Shown here in pieces: positions 1-10,870 of a stretch of 64,000 nucleotides of DNA. Source of the DNA: Cycas panzhihuaensis. Lineage: Eukaryota > Cycadophyta. The stretch covers positions 111,359,741 to 111,423,740 of the forward strand of contig CM041465.1 of NCBI GenBank assembly GCA_023213395.1. The letters run 5' to 3'. Under the pieces are notes generated by a model, which was not told where the DNA came from, made no database searches, and was given only the letters and a program-made list of their open reading frames with translations. The translations under genes and the position numbers were made by a program. Positions within the stretch are counted from its first letter, which is position 1. Each line of letters opens with the position of its first letter.

Positions 1-279
1 TATCATCACAAACAAAATAACAATATCACAAACAAAACTAATAACATCATAAACATAAGAAACATCATCAAATATCAAAATGGGGTACCAATATATCCCA
101 TGTCTACATATGTACAAAATCATATAGTACATCAAAATCATATGGTGCATCATCTTGGCAATATGCCCTAGGAAGCTGAAATCCTTGCAGGGAGGAGTAT
201 AGTTAGATAACCATATGAGATGGAACTCCTTAGAGGTCTGAAGCTTTCCTGTCAAAATACATAGTGTACAAAATCTCTT

Positions 280-2235
280 GGATGCCATGCCCCTAGGGGG
301 TGTCATCCCCTCATCTACCTGATCCCTTGATGGTAGACCCTATCCCTTCTAAACTTCTTTAGCACCTCTGTAAGGTCTCTGCCTCACTCTCCTCATACCT
401 AGGCCTTTATTAGGTTGTGGTGGTCATGTGAGTCCTACTATGTAATGAATTAGTAGCTATCTAGTTGACCAACTAGTCATACCAATCCTTAAGGTGGTCC
501 CTCTTGACTAGGATATGTTCTCTCTCGGCTGCTAGGTAATCCCACTCCTTCTCCACCCTACGAAGTCTCTCCTTCAGTATAAAAACCTGTACCTAGCTCC
601 TAACATCTCCCTTTGCTCCTCCTAGTTGGGCCTTCAACCCTCGTATCTGGCCCTGTAGTGCATCCCTCTCTACCACTAGATGGCCCCTCTCTGCTTATAG
701 ACTATCTCGGGCATGCTACAACTAGCTAACCCTCACATGGATCCCTAACTCAAATCAAAGGGGTGAACACCACTATATGTGGTCCCACTGATCAAGGCTC
801 CTCGATCTCCATGATGGAAAGTTGTCCTTTCTTATAGACCTATGGGAATAACTCATGGACAACTACCTCTAAAAGCCTTGCCATCCCGACACCACCTAAC
901 AAGCCATGAGCACCATGTATCAGTCCAAAATATACATAAAAGCATCACCATATCTAAGTATAAGTATTAAAGGAAGTAGTAAATAATTAAAAGAGAACTA
1001 AAGCTGGAATCAAGAGAGAGTTTGCCCTCCTGTGAAGGTTGGACCCTCCCCTCACAAGATCTTCTTCTCTACTTCTGCTCCCTCTACTGTCGCCTCTACC
1101 TACTCAACTCCCAACACTGCCTCCTCACCAACCTTGTGAGCTACCGGGGCATCTCCTCCCTTTACTCCCTCCTTGCGAGGGACCCCTCTGTCTACCATAT
1201 CTATCACTACCTTCACTGCTACCGCCATGGCTACGACTGCTACTAGATATCTATCGATAACTCCCTTTCCTCCTACTAGCCTTGTTGGCCCTACCTCTTC
1301 TCTTGCTAGCCCTAATGGCCCTACCCCATCACTACCATCACTTCCATCCTTATCTCTACCCTCACCTGGCTTATCCTCTAGGTCTCCTCCCTCCTCATCA
1401 CTCTCCTAGTAGATTGTGTAGTATGGGGCCACTATGTAGTTGGTAAGTGTGAGGAGATCTAGTGATGTGGTTGCCACAGAGCACCTCATATATACCTAGT
1501 CCTCGATGCCTCCGAATCGAGTCTTCCATCGATGGACTACTGGAGCTCTAGCTTATATAGGGTGGGGCCCTCTTGGTGGAGTCACTCGTCCAAAGTGGTC
1601 AAAGAAGTAGCACTGGAGTAGTGTACAATATGAGAAACTTCCTCTTCCAACTACTCTAATATGGTCCAACTATACCACGATGTTAGTTTCTATCATAGCA
1701 GCTTGATCAAACCTCTCTGTAGCCTTGTATCATCTGATGGTGGTCATTTAGCCTTTAGGTATATCTCTATAATTCTATTTCCAGGATGTCTAGAATAGAA
1801 TGGATAATGCAATAAGTTTTCTCACTCAAGGAACTTAGGAAAGGACTAATGTTTATATTAATACCCCTTAACAATCCCATCAACTCCTCCCTTAAAGAAT
1901 CTAGCTACCTCCTGATGAAAAGTGTCAGTGCTAGGTAGGGTACCTAAAGAAGATGGCATACCCTCAACTAGCACCCCAGGATCCTCTTAATATCTTTGAG
2001 TATGATAGCAACATCCCCCACCTATAGGAGATGAAATACATGTGTCCCCTTATCCCAATGGGATATGATGTCTACTAGCAATCTCTGATCTGACGTATAC
2101 TATGGCATCCTAATCACTTTCAATAGCCCATAACACTGTAAGGTGCTACTCTCCTACTGCATCATCATCTCAATGAAGCTCGTCATCGCCATACTAATGT
2201 CCTCACAGTTGTCAACTATAAGAATAACCTACAAA
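280..2235 (-). pseudogene. Remnant of the antisense PMD-like gene of copy C
   Basis: Read on the minus strand, this region lines up with exons 3 and 2 of the antisense gene of A2 (36018-37941). The order and spacing of recognisable blocks are the same, for example the block near 1990-2080 against 37730-37800. No usable reading frame survives. The assignment rests on collinearity with A1 and A2, not on protein motifs visible in this copy, and the boundaries are approximate. Plus-strand reading frames at 1022-1409 are low-complexity shadows of this region. Confidence 0.55.
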
Positions 2236-2381
2236 CCATAAATCATGAGTTAGTAAGTCACTCATACCTTATTGCCATGTATCATCCCCTCTATGGATGG
2301 TTTAAGCCATCTCAAACTAGGTAAACCTGTCTAGTCAAACCATTTTTCCTTTTTTCCTTTACTAGGTCTCCATCGTGCATT

Positions 2382-2405
2382 AATATCTATGGTACCATAG
2401 ATATT
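2382..2405. repeat. 24-bp perfect palindrome centred on GGTACC (copy C)
   Basis: AATATCTATGGTACCATAGATATT-type symmetry: nine arm bases pair on each side of a central GGTACC. It sits at the position equivalent to the 38-bp palindrome of A1 (21891-21928). Only the GGTACC core is shared; the arms differ in sequence, yet the symmetry is kept. Confidence 0.75.
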
Positions 2406-3459
2406 GATGTAAGCCCCACTGAACATTTCTAGATCCTCAATAGGCCCTATCACAAACTTTATGGCATTGCAATAAATACCACAAGGTCACAGGTATCCCC
2501 TCTAAAAAGGGGGGGAGGTGGGATGGCCTTTAAAATCTCAAAAAAATTCTTCTAATGGACCTGGCTTGGCCCACTAGAACTAGGGATACTTAATTCCCTG
2601 GTCCTCCTTCTCCCTGGGCCTCTAATGAGCTCTAGGAGGTCCGCATAGCTCTTATGGGGCCTAAATTTGTAAAAAAGAGATATTAAATTCAAATGACAAA
2701 ATGAAAAGCTTAGGGCATGATCCACTCACCCAGTCTGGCCTAATCACTACCATCTTATCACCCTAGTCCCAACAACTATCTCAACATCTCGATCTAACAG
2801 TTAGATCTTCCAGTGTATGCTCTCATAGGGTAGTGAAGTCTCACTACTTAGGTGGGAGGGCTCTAGATCACTCAAGTATTCTTGCCTCCTTGCCCCTTTT
2901 ATTTGCGAGGCCTCTCGAGGTGCCACCCCTATTTTCTTCAATGTGATAGCCCTCAAGATCAGTTTTTCACCCTATTCTCTTTGTCTTCAAGGTTTGACCC
3001 TTGCTCTTCTCCTAGAGCCTTATTTCTACTGCCTTTTTGCATATTTATGATGAACCCCCTCAACTTCCTAGAACCCTGTTTATCTCAATTTTCACACCTC
3101 TCTAAAGCATGCTTGTGTTTATACTCCTTTAGCTTGTTTCAACATCCTAGATCCATTTTTGCCATCCGTTTGAGCCCTTGATACTCCTAGGGAGAGATCC
3201 TCCTCCCTTTTAGGCATTCGTTGGCTCTTTTATGATCCCCAAGAGTGCCAAAGGAGTATGCTTACTAGTTTGTTCTTGCCCTTCTGCCAGGTAAGCCTTC
3301 CACAAGCCTAGTAACCTATCCCCAAGGCTCTCCTATCCTTTCATGTCTAATATATCTAGTTGTTCTAAGCTATCATAGCCCTATTACTATCCTTTCTCCA
3401 CCTTGAAAATGCTACCACTAGTCCTTTAGAGATTCAATCTAAACTCCCCTCTTCTCTCC

Positions 3460-3560
3460 ATGGTTCTACTCATTTTCATTGATGGTGGTAGTTGTGACAA
3501 CCCCAAGCCTTCTACAGTTGCATGGAACCTCTGTGACCCCTCTAGAAATGACTACATACA
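3460..3560 (+). pseudogene. 5' fragment of archaeal-type RNase H (copy C)
   Basis: From the ATG at 3460 there are 33 open codons that match the start of the second RNase H of A1 (22951) and A2 (39133). They include FIDGGS, where the first catalytic aspartate of RNase H is kept. The nearby G-N-P motif of A1 is changed to D-N-P. The fragment stops at 3560, where a copia LTR begins. The rest of the gene, including the other catalytic residues, is not found on the far side of the insertion. Confidence 0.75.
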
Positions 3561-3857
3561 TGAAAAGGGTTAATGACATAAGGTCATTATATTAGTTGAT
3601 TATTTCGAAAAAGGGTCTTAGTGAACTTTAAATTAAATCACTTAAGTGAAATGCACTTTCATATGCATTATGTATAATTTCATTTCACCTAACTCTAATA
3701 CTCCCTCTCTCAATATAAAAGCAAAAGCTCAATGGAGGAGATTTATTCTTACCTCCCCATTTTATGAGAGCTACTTTCTTTCTCTCAAGTCTCTCTTACT
3801 CCCATGTTTGCCTTTGTATTTAGTGCATGGAGATGAAGGATAGATCCACTCTTTTCA
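3561..3857 (+). repeat. Ty1/copia 5' LTR (element E)
   Basis: The 297-bp LTR is bounded by the 7-bp inverted ends TGAAAAG and CTTTTCA. A copia primer-binding site follows immediately. A 296-bp inverted relative lies at 56008-56303 and is roughly 90% identical by eye. No matching 3' LTR in the same orientation is present, so this element is incomplete. Confidence 0.85.
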
Positions 3858-3859
3858 TG

Positions 3860-3871
3860 TGGTATCAAAGC
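3860..3871 (+). other. Copia primer-binding site, tRNA-iMet type
   Basis: TGGTATCAAAGC, two bases after the LTR end. It differs by one base from TGGTATCAGAGC, the usual plant copia site complementary to the 3' end of initiator methionine tRNA. Confidence 0.85.
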
Positions 3872-4439
3872 TTGCTTCCTTCATATTCCCCACTTGTACT
3901 TGCAATGGAGCCATCACTTCCTTCTCCCCCATAATCCATGTGGTGAAGGAGATTGTGAAAGTGAATTTAGAAATATTTTCAAGTTATTATGATAGTATAT
4001 TTTGTATTGTTTGCTTTTCCTTTCTCTTTTGCAAGTTTGGAAGCATAATACAAGGAGTTGTAAGGCCCAAAGATTCTAATCCTTTACTGGCCATTCATGC
4101 TATCTCATTCTTCCTTTTTCTTTTCCCTTTTTTGTCCATTTAACAAGGGAAATCTTTGTAGAAAATTTTCTAACATTTAGAAGAATGATTGTAAGGGGAG
4201 GTTTTACCCATTTTTTTTTTTAAATTTCAATCCATTTAAAATATCTATCATTGTATGCTCTCACCTTGCCCATATTAGGATCCTGGTGATAAAAAAATGA
4301 TGGAAATTTCATATGGTATCATGTGTTAATGAAATATTAGCAAGCTAAAATTTCTGCAGAAATATAATTTGATTATTGAACTTCACAGTTCTACAACATC
4401 TTATATAGAGATCTAATTGAAGTGATTCTAATTTTCAAA

Positions 4440-4717
4440 GATGGGGCTCTGAGTCTATTTTCTACCACAAAAACCAGCACCTAATTTGGATGTCATATGA
4501 GGAAGTTATTGTTGTTTTAGTGAACAGTAGTTATTTTTAGTAAGAATTCTAGAAAAATATAATTTCCTAACTTTGTGGGATTGTCAAAAACTTTCCAGAA
4601 CTCATTTAACATGATTCCACTTCCTAAAGATGAAGCTCTGAGTCTATATTGTATCACAAAAACTGACACTCCATTTCGACATCGTGGGAGAAAGTTATTG
4701 CTGATTTAGTGAAAAGT
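4440..4717. repeat. Imperfect direct duplication, about 190-bp period
   Basis: The block starting GATGGGGCTCTGAGTCTATTTTCTACCAC recurs about 190 bp later in a diverged form (GATGAAGCTCTGAGTCTATATTGTATCAC). Each copy is followed by a similar GAAGTTATTG..GTTTTAGTGAA segment. Confidence 0.6.
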
Positions 4718-5627
4718 ACTTTTTTTTGTATTAACAAAACAAAGAAAAAAAAAAGTGAAGAAAATTTCTTCCTTTTTATAAGGCTTAAAGCCCATTGTAA
4801 AAGTGGGAAAAAAACACCTGGATCAGAGCAATATATGGTGTCCTCACTCACTTATTAGCATTGCATTTCAGCACTCTAAAATCACTTAAAGCAAGCACTT
4901 CAAAGATACTTCAAGTAAGCACTTCAAGCAAGCACTCCAAAAGCACTCCAAGTAAGCATTATTTTCAGTTAAATGTACGTTTGATATAATTTGATAATCT
5001 TTTCACTCTTCCTAAAAGGAATGCATCATGTACTCTATTTTCTTCCATCTTGTACCTATTCACATACTTACCAAGGTTGAGATACCTTACTTGGCAAAAT
5101 GCCATGCCATAAAGGAGGTGTGGGTTTCAAGTTGGGACTAGACTAAACTGGAATATTGGTGAGGTTTGGTTAGCCATATCATCATGCCTCAATTAGGGAT
5201 CATCTTGATAACCAATTGGGGAAATTGAAACTTTAATACAAGATTAAAATATACCCAATCTAATATCCTTCATCGCCATGGGTATGCACGTACCACTCTT
5301 TAGAGGAGGTATATAGCTGCTCATTGGTGAATTGGGTGAGGATTGGGAGTACCTGGGCTCCGTTGTGACTTGAATTTCATCACCAAGCATGATTGCGGGT
5401 ATCGCGGGTGAAGGCCAAATTAATTCTACTAGAAGCCTAGGCATCCCTTCAACAACCTCAACTATATGTTGGACACAAGTTAGAGGTTATTGGGTTGATT
5501 ACACATCCTACATTTGAGTTTCAAGTTGTGTAAACCCAATGATGTCAACTTCTACATTGGCCTACAATCTTATATATTGATCACTTACTTATTTGTAAAA
5601 AGTGATCCATAGTGTAATCACAATCAT

Positions 5628-5765
5628 AGTGCTTCTCATATTCCTACTGCATCAGGTTAATATTTTCCACAAGTGTTAGTGGCCAATTTTTATCATAGTG
5701 CTTCTCATATTCCTGCTGCGTCAGGTTAATAATTGTCATAAGTGTTGGTGACTTTTCTCTAAGTT
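5628..5765 (-). repeat. Tandem duplication with 69-bp period
   Basis: The sequence ATAGTGCTTCTCATATTCC occurs at 5628 and 5697, followed by a similar TCAGGTTAATA..ATAAGTGTTxGTG tail. A 69-bp period keeps reading frame. On the minus strand it encodes a repeated QEYEKHYD motif inside a Lys/Glu-rich reading frame (5644-5913). Confidence 0.7.
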
Positions 5766-5938
5766 GCTCCCTTAATCTTTGAGCAACCATTCTCACTTCT
5801 TCTTCCTTCTTCTGCACTACTTCATTACATTTCCCATTTGTAAATAGTGATCGGTCATTTATTGCCATCACTTTTATAGTCCCTTGTTCATTTCTTCCCT
5901 TATAAAAAGACACAATGTCTTCATAGTTTAAGCAAAAT

Positions 5939-6180
5939 GTGAACTACATTCTAAAAAAGAAAGAAAATTGGGACATGTGGTTCACTGGTGTCAGAAATGC
6001 TACAAAGTATGAAGGTCTATGGAGAGATCACTTACAACCTACACCACCTGTTGTAGCTACAACTACCACAACTGCTTCAGCAGGGGGTGCTCCAACTACT
6101 CCCGCTAAAGCTGCAACTAAACGCCAATGGGAACTTGATGATGATAAAATCTGTGCAGGGATACTGCTTGTCACTGATGA
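5939..6180 (+). pseudogene. Ty1/copia gag N-terminal fragment
   Basis: About 80 residues match the N-terminus of copia gag. A KENWDMWFTGVRN block comes first, then KYEGLWRDH, a Thr/Ala-rich linker (TTTTTASAGG) and a WELDDDKICAGILL helix of the kind found at the start of UBN2/DUF4219-type gag proteins. The frame is open but ends at about 6180, where sequence belonging to the LTR of Tat element B1 begins. The start codon and promoter are not obvious. The nearest LTR is element E, but 2 kb separates them, so their link is uncertain. Confidence 0.6.
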
Positions 6181-8402
6181 AAGTACCGTGGATTTTACAG
6201 CGGTATGACTGTTCCAATTTAATTTTTTAAATCTATCGTGGTAATTTTGTATTTATTATGAAACTGCCACGTGTCTTGCGACTTAACTCGCTACCAATTG
6301 TGCCCTAATCGCTCACTTTAGGGTTTGGGTTGGGTATTTAAGTCATCATTTACTCATTTTTAAGGACTTTTTACTCACTTTTTGGATTGCTCCTCAAGGA
6401 AACCACACTATGCTCTGCTATTCTCTGTTGCCCTACTACTACTACAGGACCTGCATCTCTCCTCTAGCACCCAACTCTCCTTTGGTGTGGCTAGGACATC
6501 TTCCCAGCCCCTCACACACCTTGGAGAGGTCCCCTTAAAGAGATCTCAGTGGATTGTTACCCCGGGCAACCATTAAGCATTCTAAGTGTAGGTGTTCTTC
6601 CTCCAACTCCATTAGCAGGGTCCCAAACTTACTACACCACAATTTTTGGGCTGATTTCTCAGCCTCTTCTTACCAGCCCTTGGCTGAGGTAAGCACCTCT
6701 CCTCTTCCTCTTAGGTATTCATTGATTTGAGTTATTTTTCTTATGCAATTATTGCCCTATCTTACTTGTCTTTGTGAGGGTTGTTTTCCTCTTTATATTG
6801 GGCTGCTTTACTCCTATTATAGTGCCTCCTTGCCTGCGTTTGTTGCTCAAGGCAGTGGCACAAAGGGTTGACATAGGGTTTGGGAGAGAGCTGGGTGGAT
6901 TGTGCACCACCTTCCATGCTCGTCAAGCGGCTTTAAGCCCCCAAAACCTTCCCTCTTGCCTCGTGCTATCCTTGGCACTCAAATAGGGGTTTATTGGGCC
7001 TTCCTTAGCTGTTGAAATCAGCACTGTCACACATTGCAACGTTGCTTTGAGGGCTTAAGCTTAGGTCCGGGCAACTCACATAAGTCCCGACCACTTGATC
7101 TTTGCCCAAATCTCTTCCTGGCAGCCCGGTTTGCTCTTCATACTATCACGGCTTGCCGTAGGTCCTCTTTGGCTCCTTCCAATTCCCTTGCTATTATTTT
7201 TCCAGCCATCTTTCTTAACCTTGTCCTTGCTACCTTGTGGCTTTTGGGGGAGGTTAGGATTATTCTTTATGAGAGGTGGGCCACTCTGAGGCTAACCAAT
7301 TACATTCCTTTTGCTTTGGTTATCCTCCTTTACATATTATCATCATTGTGTTGATGTTAACATATACATGTTTAAGTTTATATTTGTATTACATAGACAT
7401 GTATTGTTAGGATCTTGTCATTACATGTTAGTACCCTTTCTCTAAAAAGGGGGAGGTTGCCGTCTACTTACAGGTGTTTGGAAAGTGCAAAGGACCTTTC
7501 TTCATTTGTCCCTTTACCGGTAAATGCTTCCATGGATGTTGTACTTTCATACTCCATTTATTGTTAGTATTTGGTCTCTTTCTTTCCTTGGTTTTGTACT
7601 TTAATATTTTTCTGGGGAAGGTCAGGGAGCCCCTCATTCTGATCCACTGCAATGCTTCACGACCGCCGCGCCTCGTGGAGTAGTTTTGGGTGTCCCTCGG
7701 GAGCGCCATTGTCACAACACGCTTATGGCCTGGGTACACGCTTTTGCTTCGCCCTACCACTCTTTCCTCTTGAATTTCCTTTACATAAGTAGTAATTAAC
7801 TCATTGGAAATCAAAAGGAGAAATCCACTTTGCTTTGGTTCATGCTTTATTTACTTTGTTGCATGCATCTTCGTTTCTAGCCATAGGAAAAGGTCTTAGG
7901 AAACTGTCCCTTTCACCTTTTCCCTCCCTTTGTCGTGCAAGCTTCCTGCTCTCCTTATTATTTGTGTGTTTGGTTAGTTTGCTTAGGCATACCTTGACCC
8001 ACCTCCTGGGGTCATCCCTCTTACTTTCCTTTGGTTCCCCACTTCACCAGATAACCAAAGTGACCCTGTCCATAGGCCAACTGCTTGCCTATCCTCCCTT
8101 GTTTCCCATTGCTCTAGGGAAACCCTTGAAGGTTCCTTTTCGTCCCCTTCCGACCATCCAAGGGTGGGAGGATCCTTCCCTCAGGTCAACCCAGGCTAAC
8201 CCTATGCCTCCTCACCTCCTGTTCGAAGTGGGTGGATCACCCTTTGGTAGCTATATTCCATTGTAGGTCCTGAACTCATGACTGCGGCTGCAGGCGCCCT
8301 GCGTGGTATTTACCCTACTTATAGGTCTTTTTCTCGATCATATTATCACCTACTCTTACCATACCTATTTAGTTAGGTAGCTATCCCGTAGACGCGTGTC
8401 CA
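6180..8402 (+). repeat. B1 5' LTR, missing its first ~490 bp
   Basis: It aligns with 43605-45842 of the B1 3' LTR and with 57235-59821 of B2. It ends in TCCA directly before the primer-binding site. The left end begins inside U3 at GTACCGTGG/ATTTTACAGCGG and abuts the copia gag fragment, so about 493 bp of LTR are lost relative to the 3' copy. Confidence 0.85.
6317..6342 (+). promoter_or_regulatory. LTR promoter: telomere-like box and TATTTAAG
   Basis: TTTAGGGTTT (6317-6326) resembles a plant telo-box and lies 9 bp before TATTTAAG (6335-6342), a TATA-like element. CCCTAA at 6303 pairs with TTAGGG, giving a small inverted repeat. The same arrangement occurs in the other two B LTRs. Confidence 0.55.
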
Positions 8403-8403
8403 C

Positions 8404-8421
8404 TGGTGACCATACTGAGGA
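8404..8421 (+). other. B1 primer-binding site (mutated)
   Basis: TGGTGACCATACTGAGGA starts two bases after the LTR end. The B2 equivalent is TGGCGACCATACTGGGGA. It is a TGGCGxx-type site complementary to the 3' end of a tRNA; I do not assign the tRNA. Confidence 0.6.
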
Positions 8422-8576
8422 TCGTCAGTAAGGGAGCTGGTTTCCACTCTCTTCCATTGGTTTTGCTACCTTTTTGTGATCCTTTTTTACCTATTTTGAT
8501 CTCTTCGTTGGGCAGCCCCCAACGCGTGTGCCTTTATCGCCCTCTCTTTTTTCCTAACATTGTTGGTTGACCTTGC

Positions 8577-10870
8577 ATGCGATGCTTTTCTCGTCACTTG
8601 TACGGCCTACCTCCATTGTTAGAAGACCCCAAGTATTACCCTATTCCTTTGTTAGATTCTGATTTGACTATGGAGGGATACTCTTTTGATTAGGCCTACC
8701 ACACCTCAACCTTAGAAACCCATGTTTTTCCTTCCTCTATTCTAGGGTCCACCCAAGAGGGTGATGAACCTCCTTATTACTTGAGTGACCAACATCACTT
8801 GCTCGACGTCCATCCCTCTACCCATGCGGTAGAAGGATCCGTTCCTCTTGAGACTTACCACTTAATCGATGACTCTTATGAGGAACATCTCGAGGGACCT
8901 ACCTCGTTCAAGGTCCCAACTACCTCTTACGAGTATGTAGGAACCCCTCCCGTTGATGTAGTTAAAGCTCTTAACAAGTGTCGCTACACGGCACGCTTCC
9001 AATCGCATCCTGGATGGCTTGAGGATGCTCTTTGTGGAGGACCCTCTTCTTCTTCCGCTTCTCCCCCGCACGCCTCATCCTCATCTACTCTTCCTTTGAC
9101 AACAAATCCCTTTGTGCCTGCGCATGTGTCTCGCTCCTTTCTTATTCCTGTAGTCGGGGCACATGTTACGCCTTCCATTTCTCATCGAGGTCCTAGTGTT
9201 TTAGGATCTTCCCGTGGTATGTCTTTCCTTCAATTGAAGGTTAGCATACCCATCCCTAGCCAAACTAATGTGCCATCCCATAATGTAGCGCATACCTTTC
9301 CTAGTAGGCCCATCGATCTTACTAGCCTTTCGGCTACCAGTCATGTGGGACCGGCTCCCACACACTCTCAAAACCAACATGTTGGTGCTTCCTTCTACGT
9401 TCCCCCAGGGTATACTTCTCAAACTTGGGGGCAGGGTAGAGGAAGCCATCTCCCAGCTTATGGGGTGGATCCACTACGCCCATATGGGGTCGCTCCACCT
9501 ACGGGTGGCCCATATGGGTAAAACCCAGTTCCGCATCCATCTTTTCCATCATCCAGCACAATTCCATTTGTTGTGCCTTCGCAAGGGAACCCGACTCCCT
9601 TCCAAGGCACCCACCCCCATGCCCCTTCCCAGTAGGGGGCGTTTCCTTAAGGAGGGGCAGGCGTGCCACCCCCATCCGCTCCTTGTTCGTTACCCACTAC
9701 ATCATTTGTTGATCCTATGGTCCAAGCAAGGGCACGCCCCTTCATGGACTTTAGGTCAACACCCCTATCCATTGAGGCGTTAAGAACTAATCTGCCGCCT
9801 CATCCCCCTGAAGGTCCTAGATTCGACGAAACTTCGTCGCAAGACCCGATGGAGCATGTGCATAGCTTTTCTATGGCATGCATCGATTACTAAGCTTACG
9901 ACCACATTTTAATGAAATTATTCGCATGATCCTTGAAGGGTGATGCCCTCAAGTGGTTCTACCATCTCCCTGCCCATTCCATCCATTCATTCCAGCAATT
10001 GGTGGATGAGTTCATCAACTATTTTAATGTAGCCCATCCATTCGAGAGCAGAATAAAGTTGCTCCTTTCACTCAAACAAGGTCACGATGAAATGAATTGT
10101 GACTTTGTGTAGCGATTTCACGACTTGCTTCACTCTACTAAGGCAACATTGCCCGAGGAGTTGAAGCGAGACCTCTTCATCAATACACTTCATCCCAAAG
10201 TACATGTGGAAGTCCTTAAAATGGGGGTGACCACATGCGACTCTGCAATCGCTAAGTGTTTGGCATTGAAGGCTATTGAGATCCAAGCAGGTCTCAAGAA
10301 ACCTCTTAAGCCCTCACAGTGCCGTGAGGCACCACCCCCAACCAAAGATACCAAACCTTCACAACCTACCCGGTCTTCCTCTCATCCAACTGAGAGGACT
10401 TTAGACCCTCTCACATCAACTTTATGCTTGTTCGAGCGTATGATGAAGGAACTCAAGCTTCAAGCTCCTTCATCTCCTACATCCAACAAATAACCCAAGC
10501 TCCTCTCCCTAGGAATGGAAACACCCAGTCCTCTCAAGCGAGAAGGTCAGACCCTACGCTTGAGAAGAAGTGGTGCTCCATTCATGGGGAGTGCTTCCAC
10601 GATGATTTGCGTTGTAGGGCCCAGCATCCTAGGGATTCCCCTCGACGTGACTCTTGCCCCAAACGAGCCTCAAGGCCTAATTTGGATCAACCAATTTACA
10701 AGGATCCATTCCCTAAATATGGGGAACGTGATCGCAACACCCAAACCAAGAATAACTGGAACCGAGGAAGATCGCATGATCCCCATCCTTCTTACGATAA
10801 AGGGAAGGGTGCCCAGAACTCGTCTTCTTCCTCTCGTTCCCCTAGCCGTCGTACCTCATCATCTTCGTGA
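8577..10870 (+). pseudogene. gag of B1, broken
   Basis: Gag packages the element RNA. The start ATG at 8577 matches the gag starts of B2 (59996) and A2 (28685). A Pro/Ser-rich N-terminal half (to about 9530) is followed by a Retrotrans_gag-type domain (about 9785-10300, with SSQDPxEHVHSF, GDALKWFY and LKQGHDEMN motifs). A zinc knuckle C-X2-H-X4-H-X4-C follows near 10573-10614. In-frame stops occur near 8692 (TGG to TAG), 9522, 9891, 9927, 10110 and 10492, and there are frameshifts, so it is non-functional. Gene order and motifs match A1, A2 and B2. Confidence 0.8.

Larger units (their letters stand above)
1..3560 (+). mobile_element. Decayed 3' portion of a Tat-type Ty3/gypsy element (copy C)
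   Basis: This stretch aligns by eye, in order, with the 3' third of the A elements (about 19660-23040 and 35850-39220). The shared landmarks are the block around GGGGTACC near 85, the antisense-gene region, a GGTACC-centred palindrome, the TTTATACTCxTTTAGCTxGTTTC block near 3120 and the start of the second RNase H. Copy C has almost no CpG and is far more diverged than A1 or A2, so it is the oldest Tat copy here. It ends abruptly at a copia LTR at 3561, and its left end lies outside the window. Confidence 0.8.
3872..5938. other. Non-coding or unassigned stretch after the copia LTR
   Basis: I recognise no gene here. The stretch is AT-rich. It contains an imperfect duplication (4440-4717) and a purine-poor block with many short GCACTCCAAG/GCACTTCAAG repeats near 4870-4960. 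Two short minus-strand reading frames (5244-5444 and 5644-5913) resemble nothing I know. It may be a long leader of element E or unrelated inserted DNA. Confidence 0.4.

Noticed and set aside
1022-1409. Three overlapping plus-strand reading frames rich in Ser, Leu and Pro
   Set aside because: Pyrimidine-rich low-complexity shadow of the decayed antisense gene; no shared frame with A1 or A2.
5244-5444. Minus-strand frame of 66 codons
   Set aside because: No recognisable motif, no conserved copy in the window and no promoter or splice context.
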